Shown here piece by piece: positions 11,946 to 22,867 of a stretch of DNA of 64,000 bases. The DNA is from Anagrus nilaparvatae (taxonomy: Eukaryota > Arthropoda > Insecta > Hymenoptera > Mymaridae): contig JAKSXM010000007.1 of NCBI GenBank assembly GCA_022575985.1, forward strand, positions 9,426,501 through 9,490,500. The letters run 5' to 3'. Below the pieces are notes generated by a model, which was not told where the DNA came from, made no database searches, and was given only the letters and a program-made list of their open reading frames with translations. The number at the start of each line of letters is the position of its first letter. The stretch's first letter is position 1. A program made the position numbers and the translations under genes.

Positions 11946-13026
11946 TGATGAAGAAAAGGTCTTAACATGTAAAAATATGCATAAAAAAATTGTTATTTAA
12001 ATAAAAGTTTATATAAGATGGTATATTCCTAAATATCTTTAAATCAAAATTATAATTATCAAAAATTTCACACAAAATTCGAGAAAGATAAAAATGTTAA
12101 AATCTGTAAATGTTTTATTTTCCCTCAAACATGTTTCATTATTTATAACACAAATGTTAAAATTACAAACAACCCTACATATCTATGAATCTCCTGTCCC
12201 CCATTATTTTTTGGAATCTGTATATAGAGATTCAAATTTTGTTTATAAACGTTGTAGCAGAAAGTATCTAATAAATCCCACAAAAATTAAAAAAAAAATC
12301 AGTTTGTATGAGAAATATTTAATTTTAAGGGTTGAAAGAGTGAAAATAATTTATAACCCCTTTAACATGCTTTTTAAAGTTAGCTTCGGATTTAGCGGCC
12401 CAATATACCTACTAGATCCCTTAAAAATTGCAAAAATGTTATTTTTTAATTTTTTGGGTCAGGGGTTGGAGGGGGGGGAGAATTGAGGGTGTTTTCCGCC
12501 CTATTTAAAAATCGGGAATTTTTTTCTGTCGAGACTTTTTCCTTAGGTCTTCCTGAAAAAAATACCGTTAGGTTTCAGCTAAATTTATCCATTTTCGTAG
12601 AATTTTGGGGGGAGGGGGGTTTATAAGGGAAACTAGACTGAAAATATAAATTTTTGAAATACATATAATATCCTACGAATTCTTGTAAATTGTTATCTAT
12701 TTGATTTAGATACTGATTTACAAAATCCCTCCCCCCATATTTAAAAGTAGAGTATGAACATGTTTACAGTAAAGACTGATTTATCAGAATTAAATTAATT
12801 AAATGAAATTAAATTAATATCTTGCATTTATCCTTAAGTAAAATCAAAAAAAAAACAAACATTTTTATTAAAAGTAATGTTATGAGTATAATTGATTAAA
12901 AATCTTCACACAAAAAGTTTTTTATTCAATAAATTTTGGAATAAAAATACACTGTTGAGTAAAATTTTAAAGTATTTTTTATAAATAAGAAAATAATAAA
13001 AAATAATTTTCTACATTAAATATTAT
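11946..13026. other. Intergenic AT-rich stretch, no gene
   Basis: Holds an open frame of 130 codons (12094-12486) rich in poly-A/T-encoded residues with no recognisable domain, plus G-runs near 12468 and 12605. Nothing supports a gene. Confidence 0.5.
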
Positions 13027-13286
13027 ATATGTTACGCCAGAAACGAGGTAACGGCAAACAAATTTTTTATCTTATAATTCATCAGTATCATTAAAAAACG
13101 TATTTTAAATTTAAAAGAAATTAATGAAAAATTTTTTTTCTTTGGAAGTTATCTTTTTTTTAATGTTATTAAATATGATGTCCCGTTCCGCGGAACCGGC
13201 TGGTTTAATGACCCATACCGTGGAACCGGCCGGTTTACTGTCCGATTCCGCGGAACCGGCCGTTACCTCGTTTCGGGCGTAACATA
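13027..13286. mobile_element. MITE of about 260 bp carrying a GC-rich 30-bp minisatellite
   Basis: The ends are inverted copies, TATGTTACGCC followed by GAAACGAGGTAACGGC, differing at about one base. Between them near the right end (about 13176-13262) is a 30-bp unit containing CCGCGGAACCGGC, present about 2.8 times and much richer in G+C than its surroundings. No coding capacity. Confidence 0.75.
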
Positions 13287-13899
13287 CATAAGTAATTGTT
13301 TATAGAATATGTAAAATTATTTTAAATAATAATGTAATAAAAAATTCATACCTATAGTAAATATTTTTTTTAAACACATCTGAAAGGGATTTTCCCAGGT
13401 ATCCCTCCCTATGAAATGTTCTCTGTCAAATGGGACTTCGAATAATTTCAGTTTTGGAACTTAAAATAATTTGGGTTTAGGAACTTTGAATAATCAGGGT
13501 TAAGAGTCCAAATATTGTTGTAAAATTTGTCGGAATCAAACTCAAAAGCTGTAAAATATGCCATAAATAAATCCCTTTATTGAAAATAGATGGATGATGT
13601 GAAGTTGTTCTATTCACAGATTTTATTCGCCTTCTGATTGGCTGGATTAAAATCGATTATATTCGATTATATTTAAATTAGTTTTAAAAAATTATAATTT
13701 ATTATTAATTTAATATATGGCTCATTATCGTTTTTTTTGCAAAAGTGACGTACAGCACGTTTCTGACTACCAGATGCATTAATTAAAAAAATTTTTTTTT
13801 TTAAATTTTTAATTTCGATAAGTTTTTGATGGTACACCATAAAAATCAACATATTTTAATGTTTTAACTACTATAAAACATAAAAATATAGCAAAAAAG

Positions 13900-14485
13900 C
13901 CTTTACCGTTCCCTGTCACAAAGGAGATTCCTATACTTTGAGTGTCTGTCATTCACACCTATCAATTAATTATCAAAAATTTTTATTTGGGGATTAATTG
14001 CTATACTATAAGGTTAAACTTTTTCCATATAGAAAAAATTTAAACTTACTTTTCCTAATTATTACAAGGGTGAGAAGGTGTGTCACACAATTTTACAAAA
14101 TGTGCACGTAAAACGTATTTTATTTATATTAAATTTGATTTCTCTTCATAAAAACATTTTTAAAACCTTTTAATCACATAAATGACAACTTAAATACATA
14201 AAAAATAAATTCTCACATCGAGAGCACTTTAAGAGGTCCTTAAATAGGAAAACAAAATCAGTTTAAGTTCAGAAATCACGAAGGGACAAAAACAAAAGCC
14301 TTTACCGTACCCCCCTAGATCTCCTATTAAGAAGCGTTGTATTTAAAATATTAAAAACTTAGTAAGTTTCAATCATAAAAATACTTTACTTTCCAAACGG
14401 AAAAGTTTTTTTGTTCATTTGTCTACGAATTATTTTGATTTTTCTATAAAAAAGCCTTTACCGTTCCTGCCTTTACCGTTCCTCT
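13900..14485 (+). repeat. Cluster of four GCCTTTACCGTTCC motifs
   Basis: The motif GCCTTTACCGT appears near 13900, 14297, 14453 and 14469, three of them preceded by an A-run (AAAAGCC). The last two are adjacent. It could be the frayed end of a repeat family; I see no surrounding gene. Confidence 0.5.
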
Positions 14486-15677
14486 TTTTTTTTTAATTAT
14501 TTAATACTTTTAAAATTTACCTCCAAAACTCGTTTTTTTACTAAGAATTCTTTAAAAATATATGATATTGTTCTCTAAAATACATAAAACCTAGAAAAAT
14601 TCATACATTAAGGCCGTATGTAACGATTTTGGTTTTTAATGGTTTTAACCTGTTTTTACCTTATAATTATATGAAAAAATGTAATAAATTGATGTAAAAG
14701 GTTCGTTATGGTGATTTTTATGCAACACTGAATAAATATTGGTGAAAAAAGTCTAAAAAGTCTTGTTTGGACTTTAAAAAAGGAATTTTTTATTTTTATT
14801 TTTTGAAAGCTATTTTTTCAAAAAAAATGAAAACGAGCCATATAAAAAAAATTTATTATAATTTTTATAATATAATTTTTATAAAAAATATAATAATTTA
14901 ATTTGATTTTTAAAATTTAAAGACTATTATAACCCTATGGTTATTAAAAATTATTGTAAATAAATTAAATTAAAGGTATATGTTATTTATTTGTTTATAA
15001 ATTAAAATATACACAGGAAGGGTACCAAGAGAAAAAGAGGTTAAAATTTAAATGTGTTTTATTTATATAAAACTAGATTCAACTGCGCTTCGCGCACAGA
15101 TTGATGAATTGAGTTAGGATACGTTTGTAATTTATGAAAAAAAAAAAGATTTCTGGTTATATTCAGTTGGAATTTAGTGTAAACTACTTAGATGAGTAAA
15201 AAATATTTATTTGTAGAATAGGAGGACAGGTCCATACTATGAGAAAAGTTAAAATTAAAAAAAATATTTAAAAATTATCTATGGAAAGGGAAACCGTGCT
15301 CTTTAAAATTTATTTGTTTGCGTATTAATAATTAATTATAATTTATAATTTATTAATTATTCACGTATTTATTAGTTAATTAAGCAATTTATGATAAATA
15401 TTTCATTTATTATCTTAATTTTATTTGATTATTTAAGAATTAACAGTTTTTCCTACCATGAACTTCTTGAATTTTTTTTTTTTTTATAGATTCAACTTCA
15501 CTTTACATAGAGACCAAATTATGTTGTTTTTATTTAATTTTTATAATGAAAAGAATGTTTTAAAATGAAATTTCATTTATATTTAAATTTATATTTAAAT
15601 AGAAATTATCTAATTTTTAAGCTATTAGCGATTTATCTATCTTAGTAATTTATACTCCCTAATAAAACAAACAGCGA

Positions 15678-15725
15678 CACGCGGCCCACCGGCAGTCCTA
15701 AGGTGGGCCTCCATCGGGCCGCGTG
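15678..15725. repeat. GC-rich hairpin
   Basis: CACGCGGCCC at 15678-15687 pairs perfectly with GGGCCGCGTG at 15716-15725, with an inner GCCCACC/GGTGGGC pairing as an alternative. It stands out as a GC island in DNA that is otherwise almost all A and T. Confidence 0.7.
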
Positions 15726-16088
15726 ATTTATGGTATAACAATCTGCCCATTTGCTTTAGTAGGGATATACAATTAGAAATTTTTATAGATTTTTTCTGAG
15801 AGGTTGCTCTGCTTAAATTTTGCATGAAAATTTAAATCAATGCTTAAAAATTCAAGGAAATGAAAAACAGAACACCTAGGAGTATGAAGAGTAATCATTT
15901 GTAGAAATTCTTACAGACGCATTACTGGCTACGTTAAATATTATGTTCTTTTTTACTTTTTGTTGATAAAAAGATTTTGAGGGATGCCGGTCTTTAAAAA
16001 AACGAACTTTAATAATCTTCCATTTTTCGAAATTTTCCATTTTTCGGGTTTCTCTCTCATCGTATGAAAATTCTGACTCAATTTTTGG

Positions 16089-16204
16089 ATTCCAAGAGAT
16101 AAAATAATCAACTTTCGATTTCTATGCTAAAAAAATAATTTTTAAATTTATACGATGGACAGTATACTTTTATTCTAGGCCGCAAAAATAAAGAATGGTC
16201 CAGA
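16089..16204. repeat. Left arm of a 3.4-kb inverted repeat pair
   Basis: 116 bp starting ATTCCAAGAGATAAAATAAT and ending AAAGAATGGTCCAGA. It recurs inverted at 19343-19458 with about one or two mismatches. The end nearest the centre is a broken copy of the GATCGCA-core palindrome family. Confidence 0.8.
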
Positions 16205-17997
16205 ATAAAATTTTGCTCATTTTTTGAATTTTTTATTTATTGTCAATTTTACGAATTATTATTGTTTTTTATTTATACAGCATTACTGTAAGGTTCAAAA
16301 TGTCTCAAAAAAGTGGGCCTATGGTAAAATTTCCCGAGGGATCTAAAAATTGAGTCAGAATTTTTATTCGATTACAGGAAAATCCGGAAAATTTCGGATA
16401 ATGGAAGGTTATGAAAATTCGTGTTTTGAATTTTTAATTACTTATAAAGTCGATTTCCTGAAAAACTATTTACCAACAAAAAGTACATGTAAAAAGACAA
16501 ATTTTAAGACCAATTATATGAAAAAAAAACATGGTTTTTGAGAAATTCATATTTGAAGATTCCTTTTAGTTTTTCCGACTTTCCGACTTTTCTTGAGATT
16601 TTTCCGAAAAACTAATGGTAGTTTCGGTAATGGTAGAGTGGTAAAAAATTAAAATCGAAAAATTTTTTCAGATTTTTGCAGCAAATTTGAACAAAAAAAA
16701 ACAGCTGCCATTTCGAAACTATTGAATCTAGCACCTTAAAAATTAGCATGGTATCATATTTTCACATAGTAAATCCAGTCTAATGGGTTTTTTTAGGATC
16801 CCAGATTTTGACCTGCCTTTTATGTTAGTTACACTAAGAATAACTCATATATATTATGCGGAATAGCAACATATGCGAGTTCTATGTATCATCAGTGCCT
16901 TGATCAGTGCCGAAACACCTTTACATAACCTAGTTCAAAAGTAATATTTTCTGACTTGTACGACCCAACTTTTTGCCTTTTTTGCCCTTTTGTTGTAAAA
17001 TGTTGTTCTAAACTTGTTATAAAAACGTAAGATCGGTTTATGACTATACAACCTAAATGCATAGCACATGTTTGCTTTTGCTAAGTGCTGAGTATAGTAT
17101 AAAAATATTACGTAATAACACTATTATTATGCATCCCTAAATCAAAATAGGTAATTTTCCAATTCCTAAAGTACCTCTCTCTATAGACATGTTCCATATT
17201 CCAAGTGCATTATGTCGAATCTAATTATACTGACCCTCAGAACTATATACGCTCCGATAACCCTCCGCATTTAACAAAAATAAACTTTTTTACAATTCTT
17301 TAGAAATTTTAATCCCCTCCTTTATATACTTGTTTAATTGAATTTTCTATATATTGTTAATAAATATTCAGGAATAAAACTTTTTGGGTCCACTGACGCA
17401 CACTGAACCCAAAAAGTATAGAGAATTACGCCCATGGCTACATTTGTCCAAATCCAAAATTTTTAGAATTTTACAGATTTGAATTTCTCTTTTTTACAGC
17501 ACTTAAAAATTTGTTTCATCTTTGGTTTTTTAAAATATAGTCTTTGGACTATTAAAGAAGTCAAAAGGCGTAATTTCTTATCGTAAATTTTCGTAGGATT
17601 CGATTCCGGAAATCAAATGTTTTGATATAAATGCAAGTGAAAATAAAAGTTTAGAATTTTTTTCAAGTTTCAAAAAACTGTGTCACCTTAGATGTTGCCA
17701 CAGAAAGTTCATAACAAAAGTTACCACCAAAGAATTTTGGCCCATGAAAACTGCGTACAAAATAAAATATAAACATATTTTTTGAATAAGCATCTATATC
17801 ATCATCAGTGATTTTCACACGTATATTTTTAATATCAATTTGACACGAAAAATTTAACGAATAACACGAATAATTTAACCACCCTATAAAATTTGACACA
17901 AAAAAATTGACCCCAAAAAAAAAAGAAATTATCCTTATGTGGTCCATTTTTTTTCCTTGTTAGTTTTTAAAACTCTTGAATGGTTAAATTAAACATA

Positions 17998-18859
17998 GTA
18001 GAGAAGGGGGTTTTCACCAGTGTATACAGTTTTCGCCACCCTCGTTATTTGAACTTTAACCTTTTAAAATGTGGTGCTAATTACCTTAAAAGTCTAAAAA
18101 ATCTATTTTTTAATGACTCATTGCATCTAGCCACAAGAATATTGACCCATTTCGCTAATATGCTTGGTGGCGAGAACCCCGGTTTTTCAGGGTTTTGGAC
18201 CTAAAGGTTAGGTTTTACAAAAAATAAGTTTTGGAAATTACCAGGATCGGAATTTTAATTAATAATTATCCTTCTCAAAAACATTTAAACACTTTTTAGC
18301 CATGCATTTGCATAATATTTTAAAATATCCATAGTTTAATTTCAAATTTTCTTAAGGACGTATCTCAGTAGATTGAAAGAGAGAGAGGTCTTTTCGGACC
18401 TCTTTCTTCCTCTCGCGAGTTTTGTATAAGAAATCGCAAAATGTTTTTGTTTATATTTATGTAAATAAACATCTAGGAGCTCTGAAATTTTGTCTACGAG
18501 TTTTTATAATAATAAATTATATTTTAACCAAATATTTTCAAAATCTGTTCTGTAAATTTTTTACAATACGTACTTATTAAATCACATGCATATTTCACGT
18601 AAGAGATTTTAAGAGCTCCAAACAAAAAATTTACAGAACAGATTTTGATAATATTTGGTTAAAATATAATTTATTATTATAAAAACTCGTAGAAAAAATT
18701 TCAGAGCTCCTAGATGTTTATTTACATAAATATAAACAAAAACATTTTGCGATTTCTTATACAAAACTCGCGAGAGAAAGAAAGAGGTCCGAAAAGACCT
18801 CTCTCTCTTTCAATCCACTGAGATACGTCCTTAATGGTGGCGAAAACCACCCCTTCTAC
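17998..18859. mobile_element. MITE with GTAGA(A)GGGG ends, filled by a second element
   Basis: The ends are inverted copies (GTAGAGAAGGGGG at the left, CCACCCCTTCTAC at the right). The body (ATGTGGTGCTAATTA, AGCCACAAGAATATTG, GGATCGG.ATTTTAATTAAT) is shared with the element at 34288-34597. Compared with that copy this one is interrupted at 18352-18834 by a foldback element, and it keeps about 45 bp near 18148-18195 that the other lacks. Confidence 0.85.
18356..18830. mobile_element. Foldback MITE of 475 bp flanked by TTAA
   Basis: The ends GGACGTATCTCAGTAGATTG and, inverted at the right, GGACGTATCTCAGTGGATTG continue as arms of about 200 bp (GAGAGAGAGGTC, CTCGCGAG, CGCAAAATGTTTTTGTTTAT, CTAGGAGCTCTGAAATTT) around a centre at about 18560-18620. 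TTAA flanks it on both sides (18352-18355, 18831-18834). The related uninterrupted copy reads TTTA at the same point (34566-34569), as expected for a 4-bp target duplication with one later change. TTAA targets are typical of piggyBac-type elements, but the ends do not start with CCC, and a TA duplication with longer ends would look the same. Confidence 0.88.
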
Positions 18860-19244
18860 CTACAGATTGATTTTTACAAAAAATTTTGCAGCAAAGATTA
18901 AAATGTTCTTTTCGTCAACTTTTTGGTGTAAATCTTGTAGGTGTTTAGATTTTTTATATCAAAAATCAAAATTATAAATATCCGTGTAAAAATCACTGGT
19001 GGTAAAATAGAATCGTATCTAAAAAAATTTTTTTATATCTTACTCTGTATGCAATTTTTATGCATCAACATTTTTTGGCAGATAACTTTTGTGGCGAACT
19101 GTCTGTGGCAAAATCTCCGGTGACGTAGTTTTTCGGTGGCTTAAGTCATACATATCTTCCATTTTTTTTCTTGTCAGCGGCCACAAACCACATATTTCCC
19201 GGCCGCGGCGCGATTCAAAAATACGTGTTTTTTTGCCACTGAAA

Positions 19245-19385
19245 AAGAAAAATTATGTTTTGCCCTCGGCCGCAAAATAAAGAATGTCCCAGATCGCAGT
19301 TTGTCAACCTCGGCTTTGCCTCGGATTGCAATTTGCGTGTGATCTGGACCATTCTTTATTTTTGCGGCCTAGAATAAAAGTATAC
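19245..19385. repeat. GATCGCA-core dispersed palindrome family, copy 2
   Basis: AAAGAATGTCCCAGATCGCA and the inverted GTGATCTGGACCATTCTTT surround CCTCGGCTTTGCCTCGGATT. It adjoins the right arm of the 16-19 kb inverted pair, whose left arm has only half of this palindrome. Confidence 0.75.
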
Positions 19386-19458
19386 TGTCCATCGTATAAA
19401 TTTAAAAATTATTTTTTTAGCATAGAAATTGAAAGTTGATTATTTTATCTCTTGGAAT
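19343..19458. repeat. Right arm of the 3.4-kb inverted repeat pair
   Basis: Inverted partner of 16089-16204, from TCTGGACCATTCTTT to ATCTCTTGGAAT. Outside both arms the similarity stops. Confidence 0.8.
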
Positions 19459-19794
19459 TTTTTTTAACAGAACTCTTCATCGAAAATAATGGCTTTTATT
19501 TTATTCAATTATTTTATTCAATTTTGTAATTATCTGCCCAGCCACTCGATACCTGATCAAAAAAATTCTGACTTTATTTACCTGCATTTTATGCGAAATT
19601 TTGCGTATGCTTGTAAATTTTAGTATAACTTGAGAAAAAAGAGACAGTAATTGAAAATACGCAATCATACAAATTTTCAAAAAAAATAGGGTATTTTCTA
19701 TTTTTTATTAATTTAATCACAAAGGAGCTATTCAATAATTAAAGAAAGTTTATCAATTTTATCTTTAACAAATATATTTTTCTGTCGCAGAAAA

Positions 19795-19885
19795 ATTTTA
19801 TACGACCCTTGGCCATTAACAAAGAATAACTGCGATTTGGATCATCCTATATTTTTCTGGCCTAGGATCGTAATATACTATTTAC
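19795..19885. repeat. GATCGCA-core family, partial copy
   Basis: TACGACCCTTGGCCATTAAC, then AACTGCGATTTGGATCATCC, then GGATCGTAATATACTATTTA: a decayed short version of the family. Confidence 0.5.
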
Positions 19886-20022
19886 GTTTTATTAAAGAAA
19901 ATCATCTTTTTTCCTTCTTTTTTACATTTTATAATTAAAAAATTTTTTTTTGGTAAAGAATTACCAATAATTAACTGCAATGATTTTGTTTCTATAAAAA
20001 TAAATCAATTTGGCAAAATAAC

Positions 20023-20871
20023 ATCCCTGGTAGCCAAAATCAATGTAGGACGGCCGTATTTCGCATGTATTTACTGCTCCAGTCCGTAGCACGGCCGCTA
20101 GTTACTTTAAAATCACGTTTTACATATTGAACTATCTTAATCTGCTTAAAATTGTCTAGAGTTAATAAAAAATTGAACCAAATGTGTATATTATACCGTT
20201 TTTTTTTAATTTTAATTTTAAAAGTAATAATTAAAGTAAAACTAAAAAATTAGAAAAAGTAAATTCTTTAAATAAATAGAGCAAAAGTAAGGTTAGGTAT
20301 GCTGTGTCCTTCCATATTGCAAATAAACAATACTATTTTAATGCCTTTTTTTATTAATTTTGATTTTGAAATAGATTTTTGAAACAGAATTTTCGTAAAA
20401 CTGTCACTGTATTTTTAAAAAAATAAATAAATAATTCAACAGTAGATCGATTCCGATGCCTTATAGTTAACTTATTTCATTATAACACTCTTTTTCGGTG
20501 CATAAAAGATATAAAAGATAACCGTATTTGCATTATTATTAAATTATTTTAGTAAATTATTTTAATTAAAATTTTTGCTATCTTCGCAATTTCTATAAAC
20601 TTTTCTTAAATTTTGAAAATTGAATTAACAATATAAAAACAATAACAAAGAATAAACACAGACAACGGCGCCATATTAAGCTTGAAACGTTAAAAATATA
20701 TAGTCTCTATACATGTGTCTCTCTCTTCTCAACGCGGAGTAACTGTAAAAATTAATGTGCGCATTTTCTCGCGCAAGTAGAGGCTCCGTTCTACGTTTGG
20801 AGTACGTGCGCTGTTTACCGCCGTTTCACTTTACGTAGTTGTATACTACGGGCAAAAAAGCTACCAGGGAT
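20023..20871. mobile_element. Non-coding element with 12-bp ATCCCTGGTAGC ends
   Basis: ATCCCTGGTAGC at 20023-20034 is repeated inverted as GCTACCAGGGAT at 20860-20871. Just inside each end the base composition is richer in G+C (GGACGGCCGTATTTCGC at the left; GTACGTGCGCTGTTTACCGC at the right). No reading frame for a transposase; a non-autonomous DNA element is the simplest view. Confidence 0.5.
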
Positions 20872-21482
20872 TCACAGTCATAATAACTTTCAAAGAACGC
20901 ACTTATAAATCTGCAAAATAAATAATTTAAATAATTCACTTTATCTTTACCCATTATAAAAACATAAACAATAAGCATATTCAATTTTAAGGTTAGAAAA
21001 CTTTTATTACTTATTCCAAACATTATTAAATTAATTTATTATATACAAATAGATATAATAATCATTTAATTAACAAAGTTTATTAAATTCATTAAATTCA
21101 CCCATAAACTCTCGATTTAAATTAATAATGTTTATGTTATTTTGAATATAAAATTTTGTATATGTTTGTTTGTGTACATTATTGTGAGAACCAATCAGAA
21201 TGACTTTATTCCGATTACACCTAGCAACCGTTGCGATGAGCCATCTATTTTTTAGGATAGGATTCATAAAAATACTAAATGTTCGCATATTTATTTTCGA
21301 AAGAAAATTAAAAACGCGGCTTATAGGTAGAACGAAGAAAAAAAAATTGTTTTTAAAAAGCCAAAAAATGTGCTATTATGAAAAAAAAATTAAATGAAAA
21401 AATTTTCAAACATTTAATGGATAGTTGTTAATTAAATTAATTAATAATTAAATCTGAAATTATTTTTACCTATAGAAAAGTC

Positions 21483-21605
21483 CAGGATGGTAAACTACAT
21501 TTCGCGGCATTTTTTTTTTATTGCCAAGGGTCGTATATTATTTTTTTTCCATCAGTAACGGTAAAAAAAGATTTTGCCGGACGCGTAGCGTCCGGGGTAT
21601 AAGTG
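21483..21605. repeat. GATCGCA-core family, right-half copy
   Basis: CCAGGATGGTAAACTACATT, a T-run, then TTGCCAAGGGTCGTATATTA followed by GCCGGACGCGTAGCGTCCGG, itself a short hairpin. Same order of blocks as in the copy at 22361. Confidence 0.55.
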
Positions 21606-22360
21606 CTTTCTCGCCATTAAAGAGAAAAAAAATTTTTTCTGTTTATTTTCTTGCGAACCCTTTAAACCTTAAGATAGAATTTAACTTTAAGAACACGAGA
21701 CGTGTTTTTATTGTGAGAGACACTTGGTGAAACTGCGTGTATTGGCGGAGGAAGAACGGGTTAAATATGTCCTATTAAAGGAGGAAGGGTTAAATGGAAT
21801 TTTTTTCTGAATTTTGATTTAGGCTCTTAAAATAATCAAGACACAGGGAATAAATTAGGTTAACTTGATTTTAGGAAATTAAGGTAATTTGATTCGGAAA
21901 AAAGAATAATAAATAAGGGGTTTAGTTACTTAAAAAGAGTTTAATTTAGGAACAAAATAATTTGAGTTCAGGGAAATAAAATAATTCCAACTTAGGGACT
22001 TAGACTAATTTGGGCTTAATTACTGGGAATAATATTAATTAAAGGTAATATAATTTTCAAAACTCGTTTCAGAATAATATTGGATTTATGGGAGAAATTA
22101 TATAATAATTTAAAATGAGTTATATTTAGGGTAAAATCAAATCATGGGATTTAAAAAAGATAAGTAAATTTTGAAGTTCCTTAAATTAGCTTTTTGAAAA
22201 TGTAGGAGTCATAGATTCGATTTTCGAGATGAAGTTTCATTAAAGCAGGTCTATTGAATAAAAATTGGAATAGCTGAGCAAAAATTAATCTTTAAAATCT
22301 ATTTTTCAATGTAGAAAAAAAAATGAACAATGAAAACCGTCTTTTGATAATAAGACCAAT

Positions 22361-22580
22361 AGTATATTACGATCCTAGACCAGAAAAAGAAAGGATGGCC
22401 CAAATTGCACATAAATTACGTTCCGAGGCGAAGCCGAGGATGGTAAACTGCTATTTGGGTCAATCTTTGTTTACGGCCGAGGGTCGTATAAAATTTTTCA
22501 GCGGGTGTGGCAAGAAAACACGTCTCTGCCGGACGCTCAGCGTATGTGAAATACGTGTTTTCGAGCCGCAAACCAGAAAA
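22361..22580. repeat. GATCGCA-core dispersed palindrome family, copy 3
   Basis: Begins AGTATATTACGATCC, then GGATGGCCCAAATTGCA, CCGAGGCGAAGCCGAGGATG, GTAAACTGCTATTTGGGTCA and GGCCGAGGGTCGTATA, followed by the GCCGGACGC tail module. The 94-codon frame across it (22323-22607) is an artefact of the repeat. Confidence 0.7.
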
Positions 22581-22850
22581 ATAAATTTTTTATGCATGCA
22601 GGTATGAAAAAATAACGTAAACAGGAATAAAATGGCCTAATGTGCCTATAAGATAGTTCGGCCCTGATAAAATGGATAATTATTGTATTGTAAAGTCTTT
22701 TGCCTGAAAGTAATAAAAATATTAGAATTTTTTATCAGCATAGGAATACATCTCCAGAATAAAATATTTTATAACAGATTCGGGTATTTAAAATTTTATT
22801 TGAAATAAATTAATTTTATAAAGAAATAATTTAAAAGAATAATTATTCTG

Positions 22851-22867
22851 CGCGCGCTGAGCGCGCG
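22851..22867. repeat. CGCGCGCT/AGCGCGCG short palindrome
   Basis: Two perfect 8-bp arms with one unpaired base, all G+C except near the centre, in very AT-rich DNA. Role unknown. Confidence 0.5.

Noticed and set aside
12094..12486. 130-codon open frame on the plus strand
   Set aside because: Composition follows AT-rich repeats, there is no recognisable domain, and it sits in intergenic DNA after a pseudogene.
13176..13262. CRISPR-like array (30-bp repeats)
   Set aside because: The units are contiguous with no spacers, and the host is eukaryotic; it is a minisatellite inside a MITE.
22323..22607. 94-codon open frame on the plus strand
   Set aside because: It reads through a copy of the dispersed GATCGCA-core repeat, as comparison with other copies shows.
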